Of a DNA stretch of 21,487 nt, positions 19,515 to 21,487 are shown piece after piece. Numbering within the stretch: the stretch's first letter is position 1; every line of letters starts with the position of its first letter. Under the pieces are notes generated by a model. It saw only the letters and a program-made list of their open reading frames with translations, was not told the origin of the DNA and searched no databases. The stretch lies in NCBI GenBank assembly GCA_002369525.1, contig DFFN01000147.1, forward strand, positions 1-21,487, in the 5' to 3' direction. Made by a program: the position numbers and the translations under genes. The DNA is from Lachnoclostridium sp. UBA3775. Lineage in GTDB: Bacteria > Bacillota > Clostridia > Lachnospirales > Lachnospiraceae.

Positions 19515-21487
19515 ATGAATACTTCATTATCATGGATAAAAGCATATGTGCCCGGGCTTGACTGTACGGCACAGGAATATACCGATGCAATGACTCTTTC
19601 GGGTACCAAGGTTGAAGGGTATGAGACACTTGATGCCGACCTTGCAAACATTGTAGTCGGAAAGATACTTAAGATTGAAAGGCATCCCGATGCCGACAAG
19701 CTGGTTGTCTGCCAGGTACAGATCGACGAGGAGGGAACGGTTACCCAGATTGTTACCGGTGCTCAGAACGTTAAGGAAGGACAGATTGTTCCGGTAGTTC
19801 TCGACGGCGGAAAGGTTGCCGGAGGACATGACGGTTCAAAGACCGAGGGAGGCATTAAAATAAAGAAAGGCAAGCTTCGCGGAGTTGAGTCGAACGGTAT
19901 GATGTGCTCGATAGAGGAGCTCGGTTCAAGCAGGGATTTCTATCCGGATGCTCCCGAGGAGGGAATATACATTTTTTCGGATAATCCTGCCTATGACGGA
20001 CTTAAACTCGGTTCTTCGGCAATAGAGGCTCTCGGGCTTAACGATTCGGTATTTGAGTATGAGATCACCAACAACCGTGTTGACTGTTATTCGGTTATAG
20101 GCATTGCGAGAGAGGCAGCCGCAACCTTCCATAAGGAATTTGTTCCTCCGCATGTAAAGGAAACAGGCAACAATGAAAAGACTTCCGATTATATCAGCGT
20201 TGAAATAAAGGCAAACGATCTTTGCAGACGTTACATCGGACGTGTAGTAAAAAATATAAAGCTTGCTCCTTCTCCCATGTGGATGCAGAGGAGGCTTGCC
20301 AAGGCAGGCATCAGGCCGATAAACAACCTTGTAGACATTACCAATTATGTAATGGAGGAATACGGCCAGCCGATGCATGCTTACGATCTCGATACCATTG
20401 CAGGGAAGAAGATAGTTGTGCGCCGTGCCGAAAACGGAGAAATTTTTAAGACGCTTGACGGTGTAGAGCATACTCTTGACGAATCCATACTCATGATCGC
20501 CGACGGCGAGAAATCGGTAGGTATTGCAGGCATCATGGGCGGTGAGAATTCGATGATCACCGACAATGTAAAGACCATGCTTTTTGAGGCGGCTTGCTTC
20601 GACGGCACAAACATCAGGCTTTCCGGTAAAAAGCTCGGCATGAGGACCGATGCTCAGGGCAAGTTTGAAAAAGGACTCGATCCCAATACAACACTTGAGG
20701 CTATGAACCGTGCATGCCAGCTTATCGAGGAACTCGGAGCCGGTGAGGTTGTAGGCGGAATGGTTGATGTATATCCCGAGCCTAAGCAGCCCTGGAAGGT
20801 AAGATTTGACTGGGAACGGACCAACAGAGTGCTTGGTACTAACATAGATAAGGAAACAATGATATCATATTTCGAGAAGATCGATCTTGAATATGACAGA
20901 AACACCGATGAGGTAATCGTTCCCACATGGAGACAGGATGTGCTTTCACAGGCCGATCTTGACGAGGAAGTTGCAAGATTCTTCGGATATGACAAGATCC
21001 CGACCACGCTTCCTACCGGTGAGGCAACAACAGGAAAGCTTTCATACAAGCTTACGATTGAAAATCTTGCAAGGGACGTTGCCGAGCGTAACGGCTTCTC
21101 GGAAGCCTTTTCCTACAGCTTTGAAAGCCCGAAGGTATTTGACAAGCTTATGCTTGCCGAAGATGATAAGCTCCGTACGACAGTAAAGATCAGCAATCCC
21201 CTGGGTGAGGACTTCTCGGTAATGAGAACTCTTCCTCTTAACGGAATCCTTAATTCACTCTCGACAAACTATAACCGTAAGAACAAGGGCGTTAAGCTTT
21301 ATGAGCTTGCGAAGGTATATATTCCGAGAGAGGTATCCGATGAAGAGGCAGTGATACAGTTTAAGGGCGACGAACAGCTCCCCGATGAGAGGGTACAGTT
21401 TGTGCTTGCATTTAATGAGGCCGGAGATTTCTTTGATATGAAGGGCAGCGTGCTTGACTTCTTTGAAGAGGTAGCTGTGGGTGGTGC
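19515..21487 (+). CDS. pheT: Phenylalanyl-tRNA synthetase beta subunit, 3' end outside window
   Basis: The frame is open from the ATG at 19515 to the window edge, about 657 of a usual near-800 residues. It begins MNTSLSWIKAYVPGLDCTAQ. The OB-fold tRNA-binding domain (about 40-150) has IVVGKILKIERHPDADKLVV and IVTGAQNVKEGQIVPV. The B3/B4 editing region shows ITNNRVDCYSVIGIAREAAA and NNLVDITNYVMEEYGQPMHA. The B5 region has VPTWRQDVLSQADLDEEVAR. The start of the catalytic-like core follows (ISNPLGEDFSVMRTLPLNGI). The C-terminal anticodon-binding (FDX-ACB) domain is beyond the edge. The RBS is GAAAGG. No frameshift was found in the visible part. Confidence 0.97.
   Translation, partial: MNTSLSWIKAYVPGLDCTAQEYTDAMTLSGTKVEGYETLDADLANIVVGKILKIERHPDADKLVVCQVQIDEEGTVTQIVTGAQNVKEGQIVPVVLDGGKVAGGHDGSKTEGGIKIKKGKLRGVESNGMMCSIEELGSSRDFYPDAPEEGIYIFSDNPAYDGLKLGSSAIEALGLNDSVFEYEITNNRVDCYSVIGIAREAAATFHKEFVPPHVKETGNNEKTSDYISVEIKANDLCRRYIGRVVKNIKLAPSPMWMQRRLAKAGIRPINNLVDITNYVMEEYGQPMHAYDLDTIAGKKIVVRRAENGEIFKTLDGVEHTLDESILMIADGEKSVGIAGIMGGENSMITDNVKTMLFEAACFDGTNIRLSGKKLGMRTDAQGKFEKGLDPNTTLEAMNRACQLIEELGAGEVVGGMVDVYPEPKQPWKVRFDWERTNRVLGTNIDKETMISYFEKIDLEYDRNTDEVIVPTWRQDVLSQADLDEEVARFFGYDKIPTTLPTGEATTGKLSYKLTIENLARDVAERNGFSEAFSYSFESPKVFDKLMLAEDDKLRTTVKISNPLGEDFSVMRTLPLNGILNSLSTNYNRKNKGVKLYELAKVYIPREVSDEEAVIQFKGDEQLPDERVQFVLAFNEAGDFFDMKGSVLDFFEEVAVGG

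Noticed and set aside
19926..20471. A 181-codon minus-strand open frame inside pheT
   Set aside because: It is antisense to conserved pheT domains and lacks any family pattern or RBS.
1..21487. CRISPR array, tRNA, rRNA, transposase or integrase
   Set aside because: No regularly spaced repeats, tRNA-like cloverleaf, rRNA segments or recombinase motifs were seen on reading both strands by eye.

Overview
The window looks like chromosome from a low-to-mid GC Firmicute of the class Clostridia, probably Lachnospiraceae (a Butyrivibrio/Roseburia-type relative). The evidence is strong AGGAGG-type ribosome binding sites, sigma-A promoters of the TTGACA-17-TATAAT kind, a Phe T-box leader, a ferredoxin-fused aldo/keto reductase, a lipoprotein of the Cthe_2159-like beta-helix family, and a DUF2085 gene. 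Genus assignment is inference.

Left part (1-9178), mostly housekeeping and transport: the 3' end of rarA; a degenerate palindromic repeat; an aldo/keto reductase with two [4Fe-4S] motifs; a polar amino acid ABC importer (permease, ATPase, lipoprotein binding protein) followed closely by a sodium:neurotransmitter-symporter family carrier; then dapA-dapB of the diaminopimelate/lysine pathway. A strong bidirectional terminator separates dapB from a convergent gene for a surface beta-helix lipoprotein.

Middle part (about 9270-17090), AT-richer and accessory in character. A small XRE regulator is divergent from a four-gene run (SHOCT membrane protein, a possible tubby/LURP-one-like protein, a zinc-ribbon protein, a DUF2085 membrane protein). 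ATAGTA half-sites occur in both facing promoters, which suggests the regulator controls both. Then come a gene-poor stretch with an orphan strong terminator, a small membrane protein, a possible decayed reading frame, an ArsC/Spx-like thioredoxin-fold protein and an AlkZ-related-type protein. These are followed by a two-gene module with its own promoter: an ABC-type AAA ATPase overlapping an RloB (TOPRIM-like) gene. This is the RloAB/AbiL architecture, a probable anti-phage abortive infection system. A small membrane-anchored protein and a convergent HdeD-like membrane protein end this section.

Right part (17092-21487): a small hypothetical gene, a Dph6-like ATP pyrophosphatase, then a complete T-box riboswitch (UUC specifier, T-box sequence, terminator) controlling pheS and pheT, the latter cut by the window edge.

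No tRNA, rRNA, CRISPR array, transposase or integrase was seen. All family assignments were made by reading motifs by eye; no database search was possible.
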